The notes under the pieces: model-generated
What the model saw: the letters and a program-made list of their open reading frames with translations, nothing else
The model's database searches: none
Told to the model about the DNA's origin: nothing
Origin: CAZNER01 sp964572065
Lineage (GTDB): Bacteria; Patescibacteriota; Dojkabacteria; JAHIVN01
Direction: 5' to 3'
Length of the DNA stretch: 21,657 nt
Assembly (NCBI GenBank): GCA_964572065.1
Contig: CAZNER010000031.1
Coordinates: forward strand, 1-21,657
In this document: positions 10,346 to 18,297 of the stretch, piece after piece
How the letters are laid out: every line of letters begins with the position of its first letter
How positions within the stretch are numbered: position 1 is the first letter of the stretch
Translations under genes and position numbers: made by a program

Positions 10346-10713
10346 AATACTTTAAAAAGATAGATTATTTATGTTTAGGAGTGTATATATCTGCACTAGC
10401 TTGGAGCATACATGTTGATAAAGTTTATGCAGCACTTCTTGGTTTTGCATTGTTTCAAATATTTCCATTAATGTATTTATTAAGAAAACATGGGTATTTG
10501 GATATGAGAGATGAGTTAGGATTGGATGCTACAGATAAAGCAGAAGAATTAGCAGATGAACTGTTTGTACAGCCCGTTAAAAAGTTTCTTGCTAATAAAA
10601 AATGGGTTACTAACCTAATTCTGATAATTGTTTTGAGTCTTCTTGTGATGTTTCTAAGTTATTGGTTGTTTCCGAAGATTTTAGGATTTCCCTCTTTAAG
10701 TGAGATCTACTAA
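10342..10713 (+). CDS. Integral membrane protein (123 aa)
   Basis: The protein has two N-terminal hydrophobic segments (YLCLGVYISALAW and VYAALLGFALFQIFPLMYLL), a soluble acidic middle (DMRDELGLDATDKAEELADELF) and a strong C-terminal helix (NLILIIVLSLLVMFLSYWLF). AAGGA lies about 9 nt before the ATG. It ends the rightward block. The last 104 nt lie antisense to the end of the holin-like gene. Function unknown; an envelope or lysis-timing role is possible from place alone. Confidence 0.6.
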   Translation: MKYFKKIDYLCLGVYISALAWSIHVDKVYAALLGFALFQIFPLMYLLRKHGYLDMRDELGLDATDKAEELADELFVQPVKKFLANKKWVTNLILIIVLSLLVMFLSYWLFPKILGFPSLSEIY

Positions 10714-10885
10714 GTATATAGCTAACTATAGAAAATAGAGCTACAACACCGGCAATAACATCTTTAGCTAGTGAAACTATCATATCTGTATCTGATTCAG
10801 GAATAATTCCTGAGTAAACGAGTCCTGCTATAACAACAGGCAGCATTGTTACGTAGAACTCGCTTGTTTTTACTCCAGGTTTCAT
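10610..10885 (-). CDS. Holin-like small membrane protein (91 aa)
   Basis: Two transmembrane segments (about 11-28, YVTMLPVVIAGLVYSGII; about 36-58, IVSLAKDVIAGVVALFSIVSYIL) are followed by a charged cytoplasmic tail (RSHLKREILKSSE...). That is the class II holin plan. MKPGVKTSEF at the start resembles phage holins that I recall. It lies 3 nt after the amidase stop, so it is read from the lysis transcript by coupling (no ribosome site). It could be holin or antiholin, since another two-TM gene precedes the amidase. Its tail end overlaps the opposing membrane gene by 104 nt. Confidence 0.65.
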   Translation of the reverse strand: MKPGVKTSEFYVTMLPVVIAGLVYSGIIPESDTDMIVSLAKDVIAGVVALFSIVSYILSRSHLKREILKSSETTNNLETSQEDSKQLSELG

Positions 10886-10888
10886 TGT

Positions 10889-12022
10889 TTATTTTAGTCC
10901 TAATTTACCTTTTAATTCTTCTAATACTGAAGAAATAGTTTTTACTTGTTCAACTAATTCTGCATTAGGTGTTTCTGTAGTAGGTTCTACTATTTCAGCA
11001 ACTTCTTCTACTACTGGTTCTTCTACTGCAGGTTCTTCTACTACTGGCTCTTCAACAACAGTGTTAATTTCTGCTTGTATAGAAGCCATTTCTTTTCTAA
11101 CATTTTCTAATTCTTTAACAAGTTCATCTTGTCTTGTAGCAAGAGCGTTAAAGTTTTCTTGTAATTGTTCTTTCATATTATTATCCTTTAAATTATTATC
11201 CTTTTCTTCTAGAAAATCATCTAAATTAGGTAAAGCATTTGTACCACCGGCCCAAAAGTAATTACCTTTAGCTGATTTCCACCAAAATTGTGTATTAATT
11301 TCATTATATTCTAATCGCTCACCTTTTACAAAGCCAACAACTTCAACTTCATTGTTTCGTTTAAGCTTCTTAGATCCTGCTAAAGGATATATCTTAGAGG
11401 CTCCTGATCTTACATATAAAATATCTACCCAATCTAATACCTTAACTTTAGTTCTGTATGGATATAATTTCTCTTCGGTCTCTTTGACACCTCCCTTCTT
11501 ACCATAAGTTACAACATCTTTTATAAATTGCTCATGATCCCATTGTCCTAAAGGGTCTGACTTATTAATAGGGTCTGATTCCCTATGCATAAATACATGA
11601 CCTCTATCCATTGGTATATCGTATCTTTGACAAATATCAGCAACTAAAATAACTGCTGCGCTGTATTGTTCCGGAGTGTATTTGTGATTTCTGTTGCCCT
11701 TATCTTCCATTTCTATACCTAGAGTAATAAGATTAGGATTTATACCCCAGTTATCTTGAAGTAGGGTAGGAGCTCTATCTTTATTAACAGTAACTTGTCC
11801 TGCGTGCCATGCTGCTGACTTTTCTTCTACAGTAAGTACAACATCTCCTGTATCTGATATGCAGTAGTGAGCTGAAACTTTACTTTGAGGATTTCTGAAC
11901 CATGAAATTGTGCCTCTTTGAGTACCGGCCATAGAGTGCATTACTATACCCTTAATCCTGTATCCTGATCTATCGTGCCACTGGTTTATAGTTGTAATAT
12001 TTTTTTTAATATTTAGTGTCAT
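10889..12022 (-). CDS. N-acetylmuramoyl-L-alanine amidase (endolysin)
   Basis: Residues 10-170 form an Amidase_2/PGRP domain: GIVMHSMAG (H29), VSAHYCISDTGDVV, WHAG, LGIEMED (E104), and FMHRESD...KSDPLG with H146 and D156 as remaining zinc ligands. It cuts the amide between muramic acid and the stem peptide at lysis. A region of about 190-275 looks like an SH3-type wall-binding domain (VDILYVRSGAS...WWKSAKGNYFWAGG). Then comes a coiled coil (QENFNALATRQDELVKELENVRKEMASIQAEI), a VEEPV repeat region and a last helix. An internal ATG at 11176 with two AAGGA sites could give a separate 95-aa C-terminal product. It is coupled to the upstream two-TM gene by ATGA. Confidence 0.9.
   Translation of the reverse strand: MTLNIKKNITTINQWHDRSGYRIKGIVMHSMAGTQRGTISWFRNPQSKVSAHYCISDTGDVVLTVEEKSAAWHAGQVTVNKDRAPTLLQDNWGINPNLITLGIEMEDKGNRNHKYTPEQYSAAVILVADICQRYDIPMDRGHVFMHRESDPINKSDPLGQWDHEQFIKDVVTYGKKGGVKETEEKLYPYRTKVKVLDWVDILYVRSGASKIYPLAGSKKLKRNNEVEVVGFVKGERLEYNEINTQFWWKSAKGNYFWAGGTNALPNLDDFLEEKDNNLKDNNMKEQLQENFNALATRQDELVKELENVRKEMASIQAEINTVVEEPVVEEPAVEEPVVEEVAEIVEPTTETPNAELVEQVKTISSVLEELKGKLGLK
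11006..11050. repeat. Three 15-bp tandem repeats in the amidase gene
   Basis: TTCTACTACTGGTTC, TTCTACTGCAGGTTC and TTCTACTACTGGCTC follow head to tail and a degraded fourth copy follows. Read on the minus strand they encode the acidic VEEPV/A linker. Such units are prone to copy-number change. Confidence 0.75.
11174..11206 (-). promoter_or_regulatory. Double Shine-Dalgarno before an internal ATG of the amidase
   Basis: Two 15-nt units with AAGGATAAT precede the in-frame ATG (11176-11174, Met283). The nearer AGGA is 7 nt away, ideal for initiation. Translation here would give the coiled-coil/VEEPV C-terminal part alone. Confidence 0.5.
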
Positions 12023-12273
12023 CCTAGTTCTGTTCTTGAATTTAATTTCTTCTTTAATTTTACCACTTCGTTGTGAACTGCGCTTAGATGTGGATGATTA
12101 TCCTTATTCTTAGCTGCCCATCTTATATACATTCCAATAAAGAAAGCTACTATATTAGCTATAATCCTTACGTCTGCTTTTGATGGTTTAAAGAAGAATT
12201 TAAGAACGTAGCCAAGAACAGGTACTAAGACTACTGCTATGGCTTCCTGGATTATGTTGTTCATACTTAACAT
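12019..12273 (-). CDS. Small two-TM protein of the lysis cassette (84 aa)
   Basis: Segments IIQEAIAVVLVPVLGYVLKFFF and VRIIANIVAFFIGMYIRWAA are hydrophobic with a basic loop (KPSKAD) between, followed by a Lys-rich helix (VHNEVVKLKKKL). This is a holin-like plan, upstream of the endolysin with a 4-nt overlap. I place the start at ATG 12273, which lies 6 nt after a perfect TATAAT, instead of the upstream ATG 12288 that overlaps it. No Shine-Dalgarno site is seen with either. It may be the holin, with the 91-aa protein the antiholin, or the reverse. Confidence 0.6.
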   Translation of the reverse strand: MLSMNNIIQEAIAVVLVPVLGYVLKFFFKPSKADVRIIANIVAFFIGMYIRWAAKNKDNHPHLSAVHNEVVKLKKKLNSRTELG

Positions 12274-12279
12274 AGTTAC

Positions 12280-12308
12280 ATTATACAAACATTTCTAGTT
12301 GTTTGTAT
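12280..12308 (-). promoter_or_regulatory. -10 TATAAT and 8-bp inverted repeat before the lysis genes
   Basis: On the minus strand TATAAT (12285-12280) is 6 nt before ATG 12273. ATACAAAC (12283-12290) and GTTTGTAT (12301-12308) are perfect inverted repeats overlapping the -10, as an operator or hairpin would. The -35 position (ATACAA) is weak. Confidence 0.45.
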
Positions 12309-12352
12309 TTCACCTTTTTCTTTTTGTTTTTTTTCGCTTTGTTTTTAGCCAT
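12281..12352 (-). CDS. Lysine-rich micropeptide (23 aa)
   Basis: A short frame reads MAKNKAKKNKKKKVKYKQLEMFV and ends just before the two-TM gene. Half of the residues are Lys; the end VKYKQLEMFV looks like a defined short motif and not random. It lies in a 129-nt gap otherwise empty of genes, downstream of a TATAAT at 12395-12400. There is no Shine-Dalgarno site. The A-rich DNA could produce Lys codons by chance, so support is moderate. Confidence 0.45.
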   Translation of the reverse strand: MAKNKAKKNKKKKVKYKQLEMFV

Positions 12353-12389
12353 AATATTAATATGAACAAATTTTGTACCTATTAATATT
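12353..12389. repeat. 10-bp inverted repeat upstream of the lysis genes
   Basis: AATATTAATA (12353-12362) and TATTAATATT (12380-12389) are exact inverted repeats, each nearly palindromic itself, with ACAAA/TTTGT partly paired between. It may be an operator or attenuate read-through from the virion genes. Confidence 0.5.
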
Positions 12390-12394
12390 TACTC

Positions 12395-12400
12395 ATTATA
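12395..12400 (-). promoter_or_regulatory. -10 element between virion and lysis genes
   Basis: A perfect TATAAT on the minus strand in the 12353-12417 gap. The best -35 is TTGAGT (12425-12420) at a long 19-nt spacing. It could start the lysis transcript ahead of the inverted repeat at 12353-12389. Confidence 0.4.
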
Positions 12401-12417
12401 GTATGTTTTTGTCAAAC

Positions 12418-14475
12418 TTACTCAATGCCTGCTAATTCTGCTCCTAAGTTTGATATGTTTTCTGCTCCAAGTTGTGTAAGTAATCTTCTCATCATATCTG
12501 TTGCAACTTGTACTCTTTGGTTTTCAGGTATTGCTTGTAATGCTCTTCCCATCTTTGGTACTTGGTTTGCTATTATTGCTACTGCTTTTTTATTATTAAG
12601 TAGTTCAGGAATACCTATAGATGTAAGAATACCTGTTGCTACTGTTACTGGATTTGCTGTTGAAATACCTGCTCCAATAATACCTCCGCTTGAGTTAAGT
12701 CCTATTGTTCTAAGTAGTCCTACTGGTAATGTTCCTGTTCCTAAGTATTTTTGAGTATTTACTATATCTCTAAAAGAGTAGAGTTTACCAAGTTCTTGAC
12801 CTATGTCTTTAAGTGATCTACCGGCATCATCTGCAAGGTTTGCGTTATTTGCTGCGCCTCTTACTATATTTGTATATATATCTCGTGCTATTTTATCAGA
12901 TCCAGCCTCAATACTATCTTTTGTAAATGCAGATTCTGATATAAGTTTATCTAGTGATTTTCTTAAGTTATTAACATCAGATATATCTAATTCTAATGTT
13001 TTACCAAACTTACCTAAAAATGCATCGTATTGATTTTGTAATGAGTTTGCTATTGATTGGTATCCTGCAATTCCTGTATCGTTTAATTCTTTAATTGTAT
13101 TTTGAAATGATGTAGCTACATCTTGTGTTGGTATTTTTACACCGGATTTGTCAGCTATTTCATCAAATGATTTTTGTAGAGGTGTTATATAAGAATTAAC
13201 TTGTTCTGTACCTTCTTTAAATAACCCTTTTTCTATAACAAAATCTTTAAGTTCTTGCCCTGTCTTTGCTAAAAAGTTTCTTTGTTGTGTTTTTGTTGGT
13301 CTTAAACTTCTAAGTGCAAAATCATCTCCTAGATTTACTAGCTTACTGCCAACGTTTTTAACTATTGGTGCGCCAACTTTAAATAATCCACCAGTTACAA
13401 GGTCTGCAACTCCAGCTTGTCCTGCCTCAACTACTTGAGATTTTAGTGCTTCTTCTGTAGTTTCGTCTTGTCTTCCAGTTAAATCTTGTAAGAATTCTGC
13501 AAATCCTCTACCTATTGCACTACCTCCAGCGCTTCCTATTGCTCCACCAGGTATTCCTCCAATTCCTCCGCCAAGTCCTATACCTGCGCCAGCTCCAACA
13601 ATACCGCCCATTATAGCTCCTATTGTTGGTAATGCTGATATAGTCTTATCTAATAAGTCAGGTTGTCTTTCAAAATCTTCTGTAGGTTGTATAACTTGAT
13701 CTAGTTGAGTACCGGTTGGTTGCATTCCGGTTGGTTGCGTTGCAGTTGGTTGCATTGCTCCCATTCCTAATGCTTGATTTAATAACTGTGGCTGACTACC
13801 TGTTTCTACTTTTTTTTTACCTTCTTCCTGCATTGCAGGAGTACCGCCTAGTTCTGTTATAAGTGCATTTAATTCTTTTTCAAATGCTTTATCTGATAAA
13901 TTTGTGTTAAGTTTGGTACTAGCACTTTCAAGTATTCCCATTTCTCTATCAGATAATGCTCCTGTACCTTTTAAAAAAGTTACATTTTCTAATGTTAGTA
14001 GTCCTTTTAGCTGATCAAATGCTGCCCTTGCTTCTTGTTCTTTTGTACCAGGTAAGAATGAACCAATTGATCTAACTCCGGTAATTCCTCCATATTTTGT
14101 ACCAGCTAAATCTTTAGCTGCTTGTAATGTTCTATTTTTTAATGCTTGTGCTTTTTGTTTTTCTTTTTCTAATTCTGCTTCTTTTGTTTGTTGTTCTTGT
14201 GCCTTTAGTTGTATATCGTATGCTGAACTTAAAGCTTGTGCTTGTTGTTGAGGTAAAAATAATTGTGCTGCCATTACTTGTTGCGGAGATAGTTGAAAAC
14301 CAGTTGCTTGTGGTATTCCTACTTGTGTTGCTTGTTGAGGTGCCTGAGGTAATGCAGCTGGAGATGTTTGTCCTGTCTTTTGTGCTATAAATGCTTCAAT
14401 CTTTTCAGGTGCAATACCTTGCTCTTGCGCTTTAGTTCTAAAAGTTTCTATTTTTGCTGCTAAGTCTGTATTCAT
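12418..14475 (-). CDS. Candidate internal virion / DNA-ejection protein (685 aa)
   Basis: The N-terminal third is Q/A-rich and helical. Residues about 128-205 (KYGGITGVRSIGSFLPGTKEQEARAAFDQLKGLLTLENVTFLKGTGALSDREMGILESASTKL) carry the 'LKGQGALSD.E..iL..As..L' pattern common in phage internal virion and ejection proteins. A Pro/Gln/Thr repeat (QPTATQPTGMQPTGTQ) follows. A long Gly/Ala/Ile glycine-zipper stretch (about 285-330, GAGAGIGLGGGIGGIPGGAIGSAGG) could insert into membrane. The rest is helical with a second hydrophobic Gly-rich zone near 590-620. This fits a protein expelled through the tail to form a channel. AAGGAG lies 6 nt before the ATG; a 4-nt overlap joins it to the next gene upstream. 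Confidence 0.6.
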   Translation of the reverse strand: MNTDLAAKIETFRTKAQEQGIAPEKIEAFIAQKTGQTSPAALPQAPQQATQVGIPQATGFQLSPQQVMAAQLFLPQQQAQALSSAYDIQLKAQEQQTKEAELEKEKQKAQALKNRTLQAAKDLAGTKYGGITGVRSIGSFLPGTKEQEARAAFDQLKGLLTLENVTFLKGTGALSDREMGILESASTKLNTNLSDKAFEKELNALITELGGTPAMQEEGKKKVETGSQPQLLNQALGMGAMQPTATQPTGMQPTGTQLDQVIQPTEDFERQPDLLDKTISALPTIGAIMGGIVGAGAGIGLGGGIGGIPGGAIGSAGGSAIGRGFAEFLQDLTGRQDETTEEALKSQVVEAGQAGVADLVTGGLFKVGAPIVKNVGSKLVNLGDDFALRSLRPTKTQQRNFLAKTGQELKDFVIEKGLFKEGTEQVNSYITPLQKSFDEIADKSGVKIPTQDVATSFQNTIKELNDTGIAGYQSIANSLQNQYDAFLGKFGKTLELDISDVNNLRKSLDKLISESAFTKDSIEAGSDKIARDIYTNIVRGAANNANLADDAGRSLKDIGQELGKLYSFRDIVNTQKYLGTGTLPVGLLRTIGLNSSGGIIGAGISTANPVTVATGILTSIGIPELLNNKKAVAIIANQVPKMGRALQAIPENQRVQVATDMMRRLLTQLGAENISNLGAELAGIE

Positions 14476-15341
14476 GTAAAACTCCTTCCTATTAATGGAT
14501 TTCTTGGTGCTTGTGGAACTCTAGTCATACCATTTGTAACAGCAGTAGGACTGCTATCTGATTCCCATAAATTCTCTAATGTTGATGTTTCTTCTGGAGT
14601 AAATTGTAATTTAGGCGTTGTCATTTGTTGTGGGAATAAAATACTTAATATATCACTAGCTGCAGATGGTGCTGTTTGTTGTTGTTGTAAGTTAGCAATT
14701 TGTGCTTGTGTCATTGGTAAGGTTGCTTGTTCAAATTGTCTCTGTGCAAGTGCTTGAGCTGCTGCTTGTTGTGCTGCTTGTTGTTCTAATTGTCTTTGCT
14801 GTAATGCTAAGTTAGATAAATTAACACCTGTAGATAGTCCTGCTTGACCACCTGAGGCAAGTATTCCAGCTATCTGACTTGCTAGTTGATTTTGTGCTTG
14901 AATACCTTGTACTCCTGTTTGTGCTGCTTGTTGTGCAAACTGTGCTTGTACCGGAGCAAGTGCTGATGTTATTTGTTGTGCGCCAACTCCTGATGTAGGA
15001 GTTAAACCTCTTCTTGCCAGTTCACGAGCTGTTGCTTGTGTTTGTTGTTGTTCTGCAACTTGTTGTTGTCCTCTTATAGCATTAATTAAATTTTGATAAG
15101 ATTCTGATGTCTGTCCAATTGTTGATTCTAGTCTTTGTGCTGCTGGAGTTACTGCTGAAATACCAGCTTGTATTCCTGCTCCTAAATCTCCACCAACTTC
15201 TGGTATTCCTTGTGATTGCTGTCTTCCTTCTAACTCTCTTATTTGTTTAGCTATTTTACCTGCTTGTTTTGATGTGGATTCGGTTTTACCTGCTGCTCTT
15301 AATTGATTAAGTTGTGTTTTTAAATCTGCTACAGTTGCCAT
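14472..15341 (-). CDS. Q/A-rich candidate internal virion protein (289 aa)
   Basis: The protein is helical and rich in Gln and Ala: ADLKTQLNQLRAAGKTES... at the start, YQNLINAIRGQQQVAEQQQTQATARELARRGLTPTSGVGAQQIT in the middle and LALQQRQLEQQAAQQAAAQALAQRQFEQATLPMTQAQIANLQQQQ later. 'ReLarRGl.ptSG.g' is a pattern found in phage structural proteins neighbouring ejection proteins. With the 685-aa gene it probably forms an internal-core pair as in podoviruses. No Shine-Dalgarno site; a TATAAT lies 4 nt before the ATG at 15346-15351, the only gap in this stretch. Confidence 0.55.
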   Translation of the reverse strand: MATVADLKTQLNQLRAAGKTESTSKQAGKIAKQIRELEGRQQSQGIPEVGGDLGAGIQAGISAVTPAAQRLESTIGQTSESYQNLINAIRGQQQVAEQQQTQATARELARRGLTPTSGVGAQQITSALAPVQAQFAQQAAQTGVQGIQAQNQLASQIAGILASGGQAGLSTGVNLSNLALQQRQLEQQAAQQAAAQALAQRQFEQATLPMTQAQIANLQQQQTAPSAASDILSILFPQQMTTPKLQFTPEETSTLENLWESDSSPTAVTNGMTRVPQAPRNPLIGRSFT

Positions 15342-15345
15342 TACT

Positions 15346-15351
15346 ATTATA
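15346..15351 (-). promoter_or_regulatory. TATAAT directly before a virion gene
   Basis: A perfect -10 hexamer is 4 nt from ATG 15341 on the minus strand, in a 28-nt intergenic gap. No -35 with normal spacing is seen (TTGAAT at 20 nt). It belongs to the series of close TATAAT-ATG pairs in this genome. Confidence 0.4.
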
Positions 15352-15369
15352 ATAAGTCAAAATATACAT

Positions 15370-15852
15370 CTATTCAACAGATACACTATCTGTAATAGTT
15401 ACATTATCTGCAGTATTTGACGTATGACTTTCTGTCCTTTCTTTTTCTAAATTTGTAACTCTTTTTTCTAGATTAATCAGTCTAGTTGCTACTTCTTGTA
15501 ATATTAAAATATAATCATCTAATTTATCTTGTATATTGTTGTAAACATTTGCTGTTGTTAGATATAAGTTATGTTTAGATTCGTATTGTCCTATGTGTTC
15601 GTGTGCATCTACTGGAAATGGCATAAGTTTTTTAGTAGGTAATCTTGAAGGCATACTTGTATATCTATCTCTGTTTTCTTTTATACTAAAATATTTTAGC
15701 CTACCGTCTGTTCTAGTATTAGGTATTAGAGGTTTTTCTTCAGATAATATTTTGGCGTAGTCTCTATCTACCTCGCCATTTTCGTCAAATACCTTCTCTG
15801 CATCTATAATATTTGGATTTGTATCTTTTAATAAATCTTCTAAGGTTTTCAT
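15370..15852 (-). CDS. Coiled-coil virion-region protein (160 aa)
   Basis: The first half is polar, with no known motif. Residues about 85-145 (HIGQYESKHNLYLTTANVYNNIQDKLDDYILILQEVATRLINLEKRVTNLEKERTE) form a heptad coiled coil, likely a trimer or dimer stem. The last residues, ADNVTITDSVSVE, match the 20-aa repeat found at the C-terminus of the LamG tail protein (DNxxITDxV). It is coupled to the tail-tip-like gene by an ATGA overlap. It may be an accessory fiber or linker protein. Confidence 0.55.
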   Translation of the reverse strand: MKTLEDLLKDTNPNIIDAEKVFDENGEVDRDYAKILSEEKPLIPNTRTDGRLKYFSIKENRDRYTSMPSRLPTKKLMPFPVDAHEHIGQYESKHNLYLTTANVYNNIQDKLDDYILILQEVATRLINLEKRVTNLEKERTESHTSNTADNVTITDSVSVE

Positions 15853-16892
15853 ATTGAAGTTTGGTCAAATGACCAATTACCTCCTTCCATTCTTGATCTA
15901 AAGCCATAACTAGCGCCACTTTTAAAGTACCAAATTCCATCATTATCATTAGGTCTTGATGACTGTTCATTAAAGTTAGCCATGCTTATTTCGTATATTG
16001 TATTGTCATTCATCTCTATACCAGCATCTGCTACTATTTTTTTATCTGAAAACATTTGAGTTGTAGAAAAAGAAACTAGAGTATTACCACTAGCATCTGT
16101 TATAAACATCTTATTGTTATTTGGAAGTTCTATAACACCAGCTTCACCTTGTCCTGATACAGTACCTGCAAAGAATTTAAAAAAGTCATCAAAGTCTTGA
16201 TTAACACTTGCGTAAAAACCTTCATCGTTTTCAGTAACAAATGAACCGGTATCTGCTACCATTCCAAGACCTGCTGTTGCTGGTCTAATTCTACCTCGTA
16301 AGCTTCCGGCATTGTAAAAGTCTAAACTATCACCATTATTTAATACTATTCTATTGCTACCAGATGATGAGTTAACGCTTCTACCGGATAATGTTCCGGC
16401 TTGTATAAGGTTTGCGTTAATTGTTCCTGTTGTAATAAAACCACCATCTATAACTGTAGAACCAACGCTATTTGTTACTCCGTCTAAATTATCTATTCTT
16501 ACAATACTTGCATCTAATTCACCTGTGTTTATTTGGTCTGCGTCAATGTTAAATACTGTAATAGTTGCAGCGTCTATTGATCCAGCTGTTAGCTGGCTTG
16601 CTGATAATGTTCCAAGATAACCAACGTTTGCTTGTATTGTTCCAGCTGTTATTTGAGTTCCGGATATAGTACCACCATAAACAACGCCGGAGGATATAGT
16701 TCCAGCTGTTATTTTATCTGCTGTTAAGTTTACTATTTTAGCATTTGTAACTGATTGATCTTGTAATATTGAATTTGTAATACTAGCTCTTTCTGTAGCT
16801 GTATCAAAGTTATAAGCATTAGATGTAATTCTTGATAAAGGAGAATCTAACGGTCTTAAAAATTGATCTAGATTTAGGTTACTATAGTCCAT
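15849..16892 (-). CDS. Tail-tip/fiber-like protein with TAGTI repeats (347 aa)
   Basis: Residues from about 35 onward carry repeats of the form 'ITAGTIsgg.vyggTISGTQITAGTIQANVGYLGTLSASQLTAGSIDA', then 'INTGELDASIVRIDNLDGV', the beta-rich repeats that follow the core of tail-tip J-like and fiber proteins in many phages. The end (NDNDGIWYFKSGASYGFRSRMEGGNWSFDQ) looks like a small globular domain, possibly receptor-binding or an assembly tip. ATG 16892 is chosen since AGGAG stands 6 nt before it; an upstream in-frame start (16916) would overlap the previous gene more. It overlaps the propeller-like gene by 11 nt. Confidence 0.65.
   Translation of the reverse strand: MDYSNLNLDQFLRPLDSPLSRITSNAYNFDTATERASITNSILQDQSVTNAKIVNLTADKITAGTISSGVVYGGTISGTQITAGTIQANVGYLGTLSASQLTAGSIDAATITVFNIDADQINTGELDASIVRIDNLDGVTNSVGSTVIDGGFITTGTINANLIQAGTLSGRSVNSSSGSNRIVLNNGDSLDFYNAGSLRGRIRPATAGLGMVADTGSFVTENDEGFYASVNQDFDDFFKFFAGTVSGQGEAGVIELPNNNKMFITDASGNTLVSFSTTQMFSDKKIVADAGIEMNDNTIYEISMANFNEQSSRPNDNDGIWYFKSGASYGFRSRMEGGNWSFDQTSI
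15861..15876. repeat. 16-bp near-palindrome TTGGTCAAATGACCAA
   Basis: TTGGTCA and TGACCAA flank AA. It lies inside the last codons of the tail-tip-like gene, 9 nt before the next ATG, and could be an operator or a hairpin that influences the coupled start. Confidence 0.45.
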
Positions 16893-18297
16893 TTGCAACT
16901 CCTGCTTGTTCTGCATTTACTGTCATACCATAAAAAGTAAATGGATAAGCAGTAGAATTGTCAGTAATTTTTACATACATAAATCTACTTCTAGTGTTCT
17001 GAGGTATTCTATAATGTACTGCGCCTTCTTTTACATCTCCGATATCTTCCCATTTGACCCTAGTTAAATCAAAAAAGTTACTTGTAGCAATCTGCACTCT
17101 TGCCTGACAACCTGGATTGAAAAATAAGTTAATTTCGTTCCATTTTTTAGATAAGTCAGGAACTCCGCCATGTAATAGAAATATCATTTCTGCCTCTATT
17201 GGCTCTCCTGCATCGCTTGTAGCTGTTTCTGACATCTTATAGACTTGTCCATTAGCATCACCAAATAAAAGGTTCTCATCGCCATTTACGTCTATATAAG
17301 ATGTATATGAAGTAGGGAAGTGTGCAAACTTAAAATTAGTATATTCATTTTTTTGAAAATCGTATTTTATTATGTTGTCATTTAATTTTTGCTTAGTAAG
17401 TCCATCTGTAACTGTACCAACTGATAAATAGTAATCGTATCTATGTATTCCTGCTGGTGCTGATGTAAAAGTTGTTCCAGCAACTCCTGAACCTAGATTA
17501 TTTCTAATTTGTGATTCTATTGGATTTGATAATAGTTCAGGTCTACCACCGCCAAATCCTGTAATTCCATCTCTATTAAGATATACATAATACCCTTCGT
17601 TTGATTTTACTGACTTGTAGCTTGTTGGAGCTTTTTGTGTTGTAACATCTACAAGAGAATATCCATCCCATTTAAAGAGGTTTCCGTTAGATTTACTTGC
17701 AACGAGTCTGTCTGCAACTGCGAAGATAGTGTTGATAGTTCCTTCTCCGGGAATTTCAAACGAACTAGAGTCTGACGTTCCAGCAAGTTGCCAATTAGTT
17801 GCATCATTGCTTGTTGAGTAGAAGAGTGTGGAACTTGTACCAGCAGCAAATATTCTTCTTTGATACTGCTCAAAGTGTTTGGCAACAGGTGCCAATGTGG
17901 TGTCGCTAAAAGCTGTACCACTTGTTGAATGTCTTGTTGATCCAACGCCATCACCCAAAATGATTGTGTTGTTAAGTATTGCATGACCTACGTCTCCTGA
18001 TATTGTTCCATTTCCAGCAACTGCCCAATCGCTTGTGCCGTCTATGGAATAGTAAATTTTATTATCAGATGTTCTATATAAATAAGAATCACCATTGTCT
18101 TTTGTAAATGAAAATAATCCGGTAACTTCTGAAGTATCAGGAGTTCCTAGATAAGCCTCATATCCATATCTTTTAGTTTTAGCGCCATATGGAGTTGAAA
18201 TAACATTTTTAGCATGTAAAAGCATTCCATCATTTTGTGCTAATGGATTTATGTATGTATTTATTCCTCTTGTACTTAAATATCTAATTGTTGGCAT
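16882..18297 (-). CDS. Virion protein with propeller-like repeats (471 aa)
   Basis: The protein begins MPTIRYLSTRGINTYINPLAQNDGMLLHAKNVISTPYGAKTKRYGYEAYLGTP, the 'G.n....pl....g....aeN......g....R.G...' opening of phage neck and hub propeller proteins. Regular beta strands follow with blade-like phrases (GLFSFTKDNGDSYLYRTSDNKIYYSIDGTSDW; RRIFAAGTSSTLFYSTSNDATNW; IFAVADRLVASKSNGNLFKWDGYSL). A C-terminal beta domain (about 370-471) contains EMIFLLHGGVPDLSKKWNEINLFF. Size equals P22 gp10 (472 aa), a tail hub, but similarity is only in plan. Its ATG overlaps the previous stop by one base (TAATG), so it is coupled. Confidence 0.55.
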   Translation of the reverse strand: MPTIRYLSTRGINTYINPLAQNDGMLLHAKNVISTPYGAKTKRYGYEAYLGTPDTSEVTGLFSFTKDNGDSYLYRTSDNKIYYSIDGTSDWAVAGNGTISGDVGHAILNNTIILGDGVGSTRHSTSGTAFSDTTLAPVAKHFEQYQRRIFAAGTSSTLFYSTSNDATNWQLAGTSDSSSFEIPGEGTINTIFAVADRLVASKSNGNLFKWDGYSLVDVTTQKAPTSYKSVKSNEGYYVYLNRDGITGFGGGRPELLSNPIESQIRNNLGSGVAGTTFTSAPAGIHRYDYYLSVGTVTDGLTKQKLNDNIIKYDFQKNEYTNFKFAHFPTSYTSYIDVNGDENLLFGDANGQVYKMSETATSDAGEPIEAEMIFLLHGGVPDLSKKWNEINLFFNPGCQARVQIATSNFFDLTRVKWEDIGDVKEGAVHYRIPQNTRSRFMYVKITDNSTAYPFTFYGMTVNAEQAGVANGL

